Assembly (NCBI GenBank): GCA_007449985.2 | Contig: VIIQ02000134.1 | Coordinates: 124,001 to 188,000 of the forward strand | Reading direction: 5' to 3' | Length of the DNA: 64,000 nucleotides | Source of the DNA: Desmodesmus armatus | Taxonomy: Eukaryota; Chlorophyta; Chlorophyceae; Sphaeropleales; Scenedesmaceae | Part shown: positions 22,539 through 33,546 of the stretch, in pieces | Layout: each line of letters begins with the position of its first letter | How positions within the stretch are numbered: position 1 is the stretch's first letter | Translations under genes and position numbers: made by a program | The notes under the pieces: generated by a model | The model's input: only the letters and a program-made list of their open reading frames with translations | Told to the model about the DNA's origin: nothing | Databases searched by the model: none

Positions 22539-25500
22539 ATGTCTGAGACGGACACAAAGGATAATGTCAAGGCCATAGAGCAGAACACAGTCGAAACGGC
22601 AGACGAGAAGGGCGAGCAGCAGGCGGAGAAGAAGCAGGTGAGCTGGGTCAGCAGGGGGTGTTCCGTGGCTATGCTGTCCAGGTCAACGGTGATTCACGCG
22701 CGCTACTGAATGTTATGCATTCAGGCTCCCGATGTGCCGCAACCCCCGCCGCTGAGAAGCGGGTGGTCGACGGTGGTGAAGGGCAAGCAGTCTCAATCGA
22801 TTGCGGGCAAGCCTTCGGCCAAACAGCCAGCCAGCAAGGCCGACAAAGCAGCTGAGAGGGCAATGAGTGATGCAGCGACAGATGTTTCGCAGGCCACGTC
22901 TCTCAGCAGCAACGCCAGTGCCAGCAAGGCAAAACATAGCAGTTCAGAGGCCAGCAGCAGCAGTAGTGCCGTCTCAAAGGACTCTGTGTCCGTGCATTCC
23001 GAGCAGCAGGCCGAGGTTGGGAAGCCCAAAAGCCAGCCGGTAGCCAGCAAGGAGGCGGACAAGGAAGCAGCAGCAGCAGATGAGCCCAAGGCATCAGATG
23101 CGCCAAAGGCTGGCAACAGCAGTGATACAACAGAGGTGCGGTTGCACTGATCGTACGGCTTGATGCAACAAGGCTTAGGATGCATACGTATCTGATGTAC
23201 GACTGTTAATAGCTGTATGGGCTTGCTGGTGAACTGCAGGAGGGCAAGAAGGAGGCACCCAAGCTCAAAGATGCACCCCCACCAGCCAAGCCAGCCTGGC
23301 AGAAGGTGAGGGGGCACTCAATTGTGGAATGGTACTCGTACCTGGTTTCCCATGCTGCCTGGATGTTGGCACGGGGATAAATCTGGCAGTGTCCCAACCA
23401 ATTTGCCAGCCCGGGCCACAAGTTGTTCACGGTGTGTGGGACAGCTTCTTCCTCGGTCAGTTCAGGACAGTTTGCTTGCACCAGGGTCTTACGCAGTCTT
23501 CCCGCCTTCATGTCTCCACCTGCTGTTCAAGCCCTGACTGGAACCTGCTCCTGTGCCCCTGCCTGTGTTGCTGCTGCTGCTGCTGCTGCTGCTGGTGTTG
23601 CTGCCTCCCAGCCCTCCTCCCCTGCCCCAGCAGCACCTGCTGTGGCTGTTGCTGTTGCTGCCCCTGTTGCTGCTGCTGCCGAGCAGCACTGGCCCACCCT
23701 GGGTGACAGCAAGGAGGCTCCCAAGAAGAAGAAGGGCACCAGCACACCACCAGAGCAGCCAGCTGCCACAGCAAACAGCAGCAAGGTGAGCAAGGAGCCA
23801 CACCCGCACCATAGATCATGAAATTGAGGCCAACCAGTGGTGCTTGGATAGGGATAGGCTGGTTGAAGAGGGGTGGAGTGGGAGGGGTGTTGCAGCCCTT
23901 GATGTGTGCAGTCTGGAGGTTCAGTGGGTGCAGTTTCATCATTGGATACCAAACAGCGGTGCTCGAATAGAGCTAGGCTGGCAGCCTGGCAGAAGAGGGA
24001 TGGAGCGGGAGTGGAACAGCTGCCTTCAGTAGTTTGTGCAAGGGTGGAAGGCTGCAGCCAATGCCATGTGTGCCTGTCAACCACAGCCTAGGCCCCCACC
24101 CTTCATGAGCTGTAGTGTTTTTCGACTTTCCATCATCAATCCAATATGGCGAGGTTGGTAAACCTCTGCAAGAGGTTCCACCACTGCCTGGTAGGGTCCT
24201 GTCACCAGGGGGGGCCTGTCTTCTCGTGGCAGCATAAACAGGGTGCCTGCTGTGCCGCCGCAACGTGCTCTCACCCTATCCTCCCTGCTGTGCTGTGCTG
24301 TGCTGTGCTGTGCTGTGCTGTGCTGGGTGCTTCCTGCAGGCTGGCGGTTCAGCAGCAGCGGCGGCAGCAGCAGCAGCGGGCAGTGGCAGCGGCGGCAGTA
24401 CTCGTGAGAAGCGCAAGCCCAACAAGGTGCACCTGGCCACCCTGGCCCCGGAGTCCTATAGCAGCAGCAAGGACAGGGAGCACGGCAGGGGAGAGGGAGG
24501 CAGGGGCAGGGGCGAGCGCGGCGGCAAATCACGCAGCAGCGCCAGCGGCAACAGCAGCGGCGCCCCCACTGCAACCGTAGCCTACGGCACCAGCAGCGAT
24601 GCTGCCAAATGGAAGAATGCACTCGCTGCTGCCGTGCCAGCGTCCGCTGCTGTGGCTGCTGCAGCAGCAGCGGCCGCTGGCAGCAATAGCAGCAGCGGCG
24701 GCCCCCCGGCAAGCAGCAACAGCGCCCCACGCGCGCCCCGCAGCACAGACGGCCACCACCCCGGTGATGGCGGCCACCAGTTTGGGGGCGGCCGCGGCGG
24801 ATATGGTGGCGGCAGGAGCGGCCGCGGCCGCGGGCGCGCTGGCAGCAGCAGCTACAGCGCAGGCAGGGGCAGCGGCGGCGCATCCGGTTCCCACGGTGGC
24901 GGCCGCGGCGCTGCTGCAGCAGCGGGCATGGGTACGATCGCCGCACACACCAGCGCAGCTGCGCTCACAGGAGGCTACTACTACCTCCCCAGCGGCCAGG
25001 TTGTGTACTACCCCCCTCCTGCAGTCCTGCCGAATGCCGTGTCACCAGATGCACTGAAGGAGTCTGTCAGGCGCCAGATTGAGTACTACTTCTCGGCAGA
25101 TAACCTGGGCCGGGACTTTTTCCTGCGCGGGAAGATGGACGCAGAGGGATGGATCGGGCTGGTGGTGATTGCTGGCTTCAACCGCGTGCGCATGCTGACG
25201 CCCGATTTCGCGGTGATCCTCGAGTCTCTGGCCGACTCTACGATTGTGGAGCTCTCGGCTGACCAGCAGATGCTGCGCGCGCGTGACAACCCCATGCAGT
25301 GGGTGCTGCCTGGCGCTGCGCCCGCGCGCCCCGCTGCTCCTGCAGCCGCCGGCAGCAAGGCCGCTAGCAAGGAGGCAGCCAGCAGCAGCAGCACCGCAGC
25401 CGCAGCAGCAGAGCCTGCAGCTAGCAACGGCCCTGTCGCAGCAGCAGCAGCAAGCGGCGCAGCAGCAGCCCCAGCAGCAGGAGATGATGAGGGTGGTGAC

Positions 25501-28500
25501 GCACCAGCAGCAGCAGCAGCAGAGGTGACGACTCCTGGCAAGCCGGCCAAACCGGCTTCAGATGATGCAGCAGCAGCAGCTACAGACCTGCCGTCGCCCA
25601 CCACACCAGCCACACCTGCAGTGACAGCGGCACCTTCTGCTGCCCTGGCGGCAGCAGCGGCAGCAGCAGCGGCGGCGGCGGCCAAGCCGGCGGCGGCGGC
25701 TGCAGCAGCAGCAGCGCCTGCCAAGGCTGTGAAGCCCCAGCACGATGGTGATGAGTCATCAGATCTGGATGACGAGGAGGAGGATCTCTTTGAGATGGAT
25801 GAGGACAGGTGCGGCTGTTGGCACCCCCTGCTGCTGATGACTAATCGATAGACACTCTGTATCCGTCAATGACTATTTGACAGACACTCTGTATCTGTTG
25901 TGGCACACCTTGCTTGAGCTGGATGAGGACAGGTACGGCTGCTGGCACCCCCTGCTGTAGCTGACTTGCATCTGTTTGTGCTCAGGGGTCTGGTAGCTTG
26001 GGGTTGAGTTGAGTTGCCGGGATGGTGCTTGTGCAGTGCTGCTGACTGAGTTGGGGAGAGGGGTTGGCCTCCCATTCGTCCAGGTTTGGCTCGTCTTTTG
26101 CAAGGCACCTCTAGCAGCATAAGCGCTCAGATGGCTGGACGTATTGCTGATGTTTCAAGTGTGGCGCACCCCCCTCCACATTCCTTCCATTGTGCTTGTG
26201 CCCTCTGACCCCCCCCCCCCTCTCTTTCACTTTCTCAAAGTATCAACGACGCCCTCTGCCTCTCTGCGCATGGGTGCTCATAGTGCTACATGCCACACCC
26301 TCTGTTGTGTTGGGCTGCAGGGACAAGGCTGGCCAGCGGCCACCCCGGTGACATCACTGAGGCTTTTATTCCCATGCCATGTTGTGTGTAGGAAGTATAT
26401 GTAGGAAGTTGATATGCTGTGCAACCATGCCTCTTATCGCTACATGCCGCACCCACTTTGTCATGCTGCAGGGACAAGGCAGGTGACAGCGGCCACCCCG
26501 GTGACATGACAGACTTTGACTGCCCTGTCCCCCCCCCCTCTCACTTTCTCATGGTGTACGCCCTCTGCGGCTGTGTGCTAATTACCAGTGCTCATGCCAC
26601 ACCCTCTGTTGTCCTGCTGCAGGGACAAGGCTGGCGACAGCGGCCACCCCGGTGACATGACTGTACCTTTGAGTCCTATGCGATGTTATGTAACAATAGT
26701 ATCTGCTGTGCAACCATGCCTCTTATCTCTGAATGCGCACCCTCTGTTTGTCATGCCGCAGGGACAAGGCGGGCGACAGCGGCCACCCCGGTGACATGAC
26801 TGACTTTGAGGTTGACAAGCTGATAGTGGTGACGTCTGCCAAGAAGGGCGCCAAGGGTCAGCAGCTGGACCAGCAGCTCATCAACGACGGCCTGGCACTG
26901 TACCAGGAGCAGCTCAGCGACGTGAGTGACAGGGAGGTTATGTTGCTGTTGTGGCTGTTTGTCTGCAGTACAGATGACTGTTGATACAGGGCGCAACATG
27001 CACACTCGTGGGCAGAGCGTGGGAGTGTGGCAGAGCGTAGGGCGCAGCTTACACACTCAGGGGCAGAGGCAACAGGAGTTTAGGCAACAGGGCAAGCTGG
27101 TCATTAGTACGCTGTCCTTCATGACTGACTGAATTGGATGGGCGTGTGGGGTTCAATCCATCAAGTGCAGGGTGCAATGCATGGCCATCTTTTCAGGGGC
27201 CAAACCAGGCTCCTGAAAGCCCTACAGCATGATAAACCTTGTGTGTTTCCCGCCTCTTTCTGCAGACTCGTGCCGGCAAGGGTCGCCGCGGCGGTGACGT
27301 GCACCCCCACCAGGACAGGCATGCTGGGGACAAGGGCGCAGGGCAGCAGCAGGGCGGCCACCCCGCGGACCTGTGCTGGGACCCAAGCACGGCTTCTATG
27401 GGAGCTCACTGCCCAAGAGGTGCGTCCTGTGCCGTGCTGTGCTGTGCTGTGCTGTGCTGAGGTTCCAAGTCTACAGTAGATGCGTACTGCAGGGCTGTCT
27501 GAAGCTTGCCGGTAGTAAGAGTTGGGCTTGCAAGTGATGTGCCTGCATTGCTTGTTGTCTGGTCGTGATGTGTTCAAGTAGATGGGTATCTGCTGCTGCA
27601 CCATCCGGAAAACCGTGTAATTGTTTGAATGTGTTCATGTATGTGATTGAAACGCGGGGGGGGGGGGGTACGGTGTTTGTGCAGGTGGTGTGGAGCGCCT
27701 GCAGGGTGCAACACATGATTATGTGTGTAGGGCCAGCAGCTGTGCCAGGTGGAACCCGTTCCTCTGACACCCCCTGCCCGTGGGTAACACTGTGCTTGCT
27801 TGCTCCACTGGCACCAACACATCAACCACTGCTCCTGCATGCTACTCTAGTACTTAGTCCCATCTATTCCCGTCGTCCGTCCGTTCGTCCGCACCTGGCA
27901 CGCGCCTGTAGTACTTACCCCCATCTGTTTCTCTCTGCCGTCCGTCCATTCGTCCCTGCGCAGGGGTGGTGTGTGGCGCGGCAATGCGGGCAGCATGGGC
28001 CAGTCTGGCGGCATCTTTGGGGAGTCTCCCCCTCCAACCACGTGGGCTGGCTGATGGGTGCCACGCCCCCAGAGATGAACGGACTGTACGGCAGCAGCCC
28101 GCTGTATGGAGGCAGCGGCGGCAGCGGCGGCAAGCGGGGAGGATTCCTGGGGACCTCTCCACGGGGGGCACACGCAGGTGGGCGGCTGGCTTGATGGGGG
28201 GGGGAGCTGCGGTGCGTGGGGTGGGGTGGGGTGGGGGGCGGAGCCCAACAGAACAGCATAAGGATTCATGTTTGTGAGTGTGTGTGTTGGGGGGGGGGCA
28301 TGTGGTGGGTGGCTGGCTTGATGGGGTGCGCGCGCTTGTGTGTGGGGGGGGGGCTGGGGGGCTGGCTGGCCGGCCGGTTGGCTGGGGTGCGTCGGGGGGG
28401 GGGGGGGCAGCAGGGCAGCAGAACAGCAGAGCGATGCATGTAGGGGGGGGGGGCACACGCAGGTGGGTGGCTGGAGTGTGGGTGGGTGGGTGTGGGGGGT

Positions 28501-31500
28501 GTGGCTGGCTGGAGGGTGGCGGTGAGGGGCGGCTGGGCAACAGGAGAAGGATGTGTGCAGGCAGCACAGCAGCAGCAGACAGCTGTCTCTGCCGCTGCTT
28601 GCGCGGCCGCCTTGCCTGCTGCTGCCAGTCCCGAAAATGGCTTCGGGACTGGCAGCAGCAGGGAAGGCGGCTGCGGCTGCGGCCGCGGCTGCGCAAGCAG
28701 CGGCAGAGACAGCTGTGGAGCAGCACGGAGGCTGCTGCAGTGCTGTCACCCCAGGCGGGCAGCCTGTGTACTTGCAGCAGCTGCCGGCAGCCACGGCAGC
28801 AGATGGCCATGTGAAGCAGAGAGGCACGTATCCGACCTAATGTGGGGTGCATCGCGTCTGCTGAAACTCAGCGAGGTCTGTGCTTGAATTTTGTGTTGCG
28901 CAACTTGCGGTGTGTATGTTGACTCCACATGCGTCAGGTCGCTGGTTGATCCAATCTGCCACTGCTGTGCTGTGCTGCAGGATAGTGCACTCAAGTGTTA
29001 TCAAGAGGAATGGTTGCTCATACTTGCGTTTTTGGGTGCATGTGTTGACGTCGCTCGCTGCTGTGCTGTGATGTGCTGTGCTGTGTGCTGTGCGTATCTG
29101 CTGCAGGTCCCGGCAGCCACACGGGTAGCCACACGCTGGGCACGTCCGCACCCATCGCCAAGTTCCAGCATCCCTCACACGCGCTGCTGGAGAACCACGG
29201 CTTCAAGCAGATTGTTTACAAGAAGTACCACAAGAGGTGCCTTGAGGAGCGTGCACAAAAGGGTGAGGCCATATTGATTCTCTTGCTCATTGTAGTATGG
29301 GCAAGAATAAACTAAGCCGCTCTGGCACCAGGGTTGGGTAGTATGGGCAAGAATAAACTAAGCCGCTCTGGCACCAGGGTTGGGTAGCCCTGTCGAGACC
29401 ACGCCACTGGCATACCCAGAACCCCCCCCCCCTCCCCCCCCCCACACACTTTTATTTTTACTGGGCGCCCCACGCGCTTATACCCAACTTCGGAATGTCA
29501 CATCCTTGGATGGTTGCATTGGCTGGTTGCACTCCCTGTGTCTACACACCTCAGTGTCTTGCACACCCCACCAAGTATATTGTGAGGCCAATATCGCTGC
29601 CGCTGTCTCTGGCACTATAACACGTAGTCATACCGTATCACAACATGAGCTGCTGCTGCTGCTGCTGGTGGTTGTGGTGTTGTGCAGGCATCGGCCAGAG
29701 TGAGGAGATGAACACGCTGTTCCGCTTCTGGTGCTACTTCCTGCGCGACAACTTCAATGAGAAGATGTGAGTGCAGTTCATGCTGTGTGCTGGTGGTGTT
29801 GTGCACAAGTCGGGGTAGAGGGGAGTGGGGAGGGGCCTGGAGGGGGGAGTGGGGAGGGGCCACTTATGCTGTGTGCTGGTGGTTATGTGCACATGTCGGT
29901 GTGGAGGGGGGAGGTGGGGAGGGGCGGCTCATGTTGTGTGCGGGTGGTTATGTGCACAAGTCGGCATGGAGGGGGAAGTGGGGAGGGGCCACTCATGCTG
30001 TGTGCTGGTGGTGTTGTGCGCAAGCTGGCGGCGCATCTTATGATCTGTACACCCGCAAAAAATTGTGCGGGGACAGGATGACAGTATAAGTTGAACTGGA
30101 AGCAGTCCATGTACGGATTGCTTCCAGTTTCAACTTGTCCCGTCGTCCTGTCTGCGCACATTCTTTGCAGGTGTGCAGATGATCATGGCATGGCGCTGCA
30201 TCAGTAGGTGGTGTGTGTAGCGTGCATGGATGTGTGTGTGTGGGGGGGGGGGGGATGGAAGGCACCTGCCTGCATGCCTCATGCACAAGTTGGGGTGGAG
30301 GGGGAAGTGGGGAGGGGCCGCTCGTGCTGTGTGCTGGTGGTGTTGTGCGCAAGCTGGCGGCTTATCTAAAATCTGCACACCCGCGAAAAAAAGTGCGGGG
30401 ACAGGACGATGGAACGAGTTGAAATTAGAAGCATTCAGTACGCTGCTTCCAGTGCAACTTATCCCGTCGTCCTTTCGCGCACATTTTTTGCGGGTTGCTC
30501 GTGCTGTGTGCTGGTGGTGTTGTGCGCAAGCTCACGGCGCATCCTATAATCTGCGCAACCGGCAAAAATTGTGCGGGGACAGGACGAGGGGATAAGTTGG
30601 AACTGGAAGCAATCCACGTCCGGATTGCTTTCAGTACATACTTAACCCGTCGCCCTGTCACGCGCACATTTTTGCCGGGTGTGCAGATGATCATGTCATG
30701 ACGCTGCATCAGTAGGTGGTGTGTGTAGCGTGCATGGATGAGGTGGGGGGGATGGAAGGTACCTGCATGCATGCCTCATGCACAAGTCGGGGTGGAGGGG
30801 GGAGTGGGGAGGGGCCTCTCATGCTGTGTGCTGGTGGTGTTGTGCGCAAGCTGGCGGCGCCTCTTATGATCTGTACACCCGCAAAAAATTCTGCGGCGAC
30901 AGGATGACGGTATAAGTTGAACTGGAAGCAGTCCATGTACAGATTGCTTCCAGTTTCAACTTATCCCGTCGGCCTGTCCGCGCACATCTTTTGCGGGTGT
31001 GCAGATGATCATGTCATGGCGCTGCATCAGTAAGTGGTGTGTGTAGCGTGCGTGGATGTGGTGGGGGGATGGAAGGCACCTGCATGCATGCTGATGCACA
31101 AGTCGGGGTGGAGGGGGGAGTGGGGAGGGGCCACTCGTGCTGTGTGCTGGTGGTGTTGTGCGCAAGCTGGCGGCGCATCTTATGATCTGTACGCCCCAAA
31201 AAAATGTGCGGGGACAGGACGACGGTATAAGTTGAACTAGAAGCAGTCCATGTACGGACTGCTTCCAGTACATACTCATCCCGTCGTCCTGTCCGCGCAC
31301 ATTTTTTGCGGGTGTGCAGATGATCATGTCATGGCGCTGCATCAGTAGGTGGTGTGTGTAGCGTGCATGGATGTGGTGGGGAAATGGAAGGCACCTGCCT
31401 GCATGCCGCATGCTGTGGACACCTGCCCCCCCCCCAACCCCCTCAACACATGCTCGCCCTCGCCGCCCCCTGACGAACACATGCTCCCCCCCCCCTCCCC

Positions 31501-33546
31501 GCTGGGTAAAATGACTGCCTGCATGCCACATACCGTGATCACCCCCCCCCCCCCCACACACACACACACATTGGCTGGATGCACTCCCTGTGTCTACACA
31601 CACAACCCCCACTCCACAAACAAACATATGCTGGCCCTTTGCCCCCCCCCCCCAAAATAGGTACAATGACTTCAAGAAGTATGCTGACGAGGATGCAGCA
31701 GCGGAGTACATGTACGGCATGGAGTGCCTCTTCAGGTTCTACAGCTACGGACTGGAGAAAAACTTCAGGGGACCACTCTACAAGGTAGGCGCTACTGATC
31801 CCCACTGCATGCTAGGGCCAATGTTCACTGCTAGCCCCTTCACTTGCTGTTGCAGAACTGTTACAGAATATAACAGTTATGTTATGTATTGCTTCAGCAC
31901 TGCAAATCTGTCAATCAGTTCCTGGAACATGCGGGCTGGCTGAGCTGCGTGTGTGTGCCTGTAGAATGTTGATCTCCTGCTCGGCCATGTCTATTGCTGT
32001 AAACCCCAAGCCCCAAACCTCAACCCTGTATGTCTGCAGGACTTTGAGGCGTTGGTGTTGAAGGAGTACCAGGTGTACAACAGCCTGTACGGCCTGGAGA
32101 AGTTCTGGGCCTTCCACCACTACGCGGGAGTGCCGCAGGACGCAGCGGTAAGCACACGTGTGATGCATGTTTAAGATGCAGTTTCCGTAGTTTGTTGTTT
32201 GGTGCCTTTCTGTCACCCAATGCATGAGGGCTTGTCTCTGCTGTTACGCACACAGACTTGATTGCAGGATGATTTCAGGCGCTGTTCCAACACAGACTTG
32301 ACTGCCATGTTGGGGTTGCAAGGCTGTATGACCTGGTTTTTTGGGTTGGCACCTGTCCATCTGTGGGCTTGATTGCGAAGATTTGGTGTTCACACACCCT
32401 GCCTGACCGGCCTGCATTCCCTTTCTGTGACCCAGCTGCCTCCCTTGACCCCTCAGGTGGGAGGTGTGGCAGTATAGCATGCTAGACAGGCACACTCCTC
32501 CCACCCTTAACTTGCACCAGCGCCCAGTTTCTCCATATTCGCAGTCACTGACTTACCAATCACCCCCCCCCCCCCCGCCTGCAGGTTGAGATTGACCCTC
32601 AGCTGAAGGAGCTGCTGGAGGGTCCCTTCACAACCCCCTTCCCCTTCTGTGATATCTACATTTTGTATGATTTCCATTCTGAAATTCCATGAATTTTGTG
32701 ATATCCCCTCTATTCCCCGCCTGCAGGTTGAGATTGACCCTCAGCTGAAGGAGCTTCTGGAGGGTCCCTTCAGGAACCTGGAGTGCTTCAGGGAGGAGCA
32801 GGCACGACGCAGGGCAGCAGCGCAGGAGGTGAGCCTGGGCTGCAGCTGACATGCATGCGGCAGAGTGCGTATGGAAAGAGAGACATACATGCGATGTGTC
32901 TGTGGTGGTGGGTGGGTGGGGGTGGTGGGTGGGTGGGGAGTAGGAAGCAGCCATGCATGTGAACCAAAGCGTGTTCAATACATTTCTTGCCCCATCAATT
33001 ACATGGTCACATGAGAGTATCAGTGCCCCTGGTTCAAAGTGAGATCCAACCTTGGCAGCACAGAGTCACTTTTCTCAACCCCTGCCCCTTGTGCTGTCCC
33101 GTTGTGTGTTGTTGCTGCTGCAGGCTGAGCGCAGCAAGCCAGGAGGCAAGGGTGGCCATCAGGCCCACAAGCAGCACGGGCACGGCCACGCACCCCACCA
33201 CGGCCACCACCAGCAGCATCACGGGCACGACAGGCAGCACCAGCAGCAGCAGCAGCATCAACTGCAGCACCACAGCAAGCAGCAGCAGCCGCACCAGCAG
33301 CAGCAGGAGGGCGCAGCCGGTGACGCGAAGCAGCAGCAGCCGCAGCAGCAGCAGCAGCAGCAGTCTGCAGGGGACAAGCAGCAGCAGCAGCACAGTCAAG
33401 CGGCGGAAGGGCGCGGGAAAGCTGCAGACAAGCAGCAGCAGGCACAGCCAGCGAAGCAGCAGCAACAGCAGCATGATGCAGCAGCGGTGAATGGTGTCGG
33501 GTCGGTGGCGAAGCAGCCTGTCGTGTCAGATGTGGCCGCTAGTTGA
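22539..33546 (+). CDS. LARP1: La-related protein 1 (LARP1), La motif plus DM15 region
   Basis: Proposed exons: 22539-22637, 22725-23135, 23240-23305, 23612-23785, 24340-25808, 26762-26921, 27266-27419, 27964-28177, 29107-29262, 29688-29766, 31661-31784, 32040-32147, 32727-32828, 33124-33546 (about 1246 residues). A low-complexity Ala/Ser/Gly N-terminal half precedes the La motif at ~484-572 (RRQIEYYFSADNLGRDFFLR, GWIGLVVIAGFNRV). The C-terminal DM15 repeats span exons 9-13 (HPSHALLENHGFKQIVYKKY, EEMNTLFRFWCYFLRDNF, CLFRFYSYGLEKNFR, LYGLEKFWAFHHY), the fold that binds the m7G cap and TOP motifs. The tail is His/Gln-rich. LARP1 controls translation and stability of TOP mRNAs downstream of TOR in the cytoplasm. 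Exons 7 and 8 each need a frame change (near 27.37 and 28.03 kb). The exon 4 start is the only phase-compatible acceptor I found. Confidence 0.88.
24287..24325 (+). repeat. (GCTGT)n microsatellite before a LARP1 acceptor
   Basis: About seven to eight uninterrupted gctgt units end 14 bases before the acceptor of the largest LARP1 exon (ttcctgcag at 24331-24339). Similar runs sit at 27432-27460 after a donor and at 29059-29097 before the next acceptor. Confidence 0.9.
25795..25966 (+). repeat. Exon-edge duplication around a LARP1 donor
   Basis: The end of exon 5 with its donor (atggatgaggacag followed by gtgcggctg) is copied about 121 bp downstream as ctggatgaggacag followed by gtacggctg. The flanking sequence cagacactctgtat is also repeated. 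Both copies keep a usable GT donor, but an in-frame stop between them would truncate the protein if the second were used. Confidence 0.85.
26290..26815 (+). repeat. Four-copy tandem array of a LARP1 3' splice site and exon start
   Basis: Four direct copies begin right after ctgcag or ccgcag at 26321, 26472, 26623 and 26762, each reading ggacaaggcnggcgacagcgg and then ccaccccggtgacat. Spacings are 151, 151 and 139 bp. Only the last copy continues into a conserved open exon; the first three keep the acceptor and about 15 codons. Upstream flanks (caccctctgtt) are also repeated, so the whole ~150-bp block was amplified. Confidence 0.9.
28579..28716. repeat. Long near-perfect hairpin in a LARP1 intron
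   Basis: An inner stem of 30 bp (28606-28635 against 28642-28671, one mismatch) encloses a six-base loop, aatggc. An outer stem pairs acagctgtctctgccgctgc at 28579 with its complement ending at 28716; the right arm has about 13 extra bases. It lies in the intron between exons 8 and 9, amid G-rich tracts. It could form a long double-stranded RNA in the pre-mRNA. Confidence 0.85.
29293..29384 (+). repeat. Exact 46-bp tandem duplication in a LARP1 intron
   Basis: Two identical 46-bp units (29293-29338 and 29339-29384), each beginning tagtatgggcaagaataa and ending agggttggg. The copies do not differ at any base. Confidence 0.92.
29790..31400. repeat. Tandem array of hairpin-bearing units in a LARP1 intron
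   Basis: The 1.9-kb intron between exons 10 and 11 is built from repeats. Five hairpins lie at about 30041-30186, 30378-30495, 30548-30693, 30866-31011 and 31182-31327. Each has arms of roughly 55-65 bases, for example tgtgcggggacagga and aagttgaactggaagca on the left facing tgcttccag and tcctgt..gcgcaca on the right, with a loop near gtccatgtacgga. Linkers repeat ggtggaggggggagtggggagg and gctgtgtgctggtggtgttg. Full units are about 316-337 bp apart; the second and third hairpins are 170 bp apart. Confidence 0.88.
32565..32775 (+). repeat. Exon-edge duplication around a LARP1 acceptor
   Basis: The start of exon 13 (cccgcctgcag, then gttgagattgaccctcag) occurs at 32585 and again 142 bp later at 32727. 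The first copy runs for about 43 coding bases to ggtcccttca and then diverges into a C/T-rich stretch; the second continues into the conserved DM15 end. Both acceptors look intact. Confidence 0.92.

Noticed and set aside
28640..28840. Ala-rich reading frame in the LARP1 hairpin (MASGLAAAGK...)
   Set aside because: Flanking exons 8 and 9 join in phase (phase 1 to phase 1) and give continuous LARP1 sequence, so this lies in an intron; the frame comes from the inverted repeat.
27847..28852. Two overlapping ~330-codon Pro/Ala-rich open frames on minus
   Set aside because: They are antisense shadows of G-rich LARP1 intron and exon DNA; both frames are equally open, which reflects composition.
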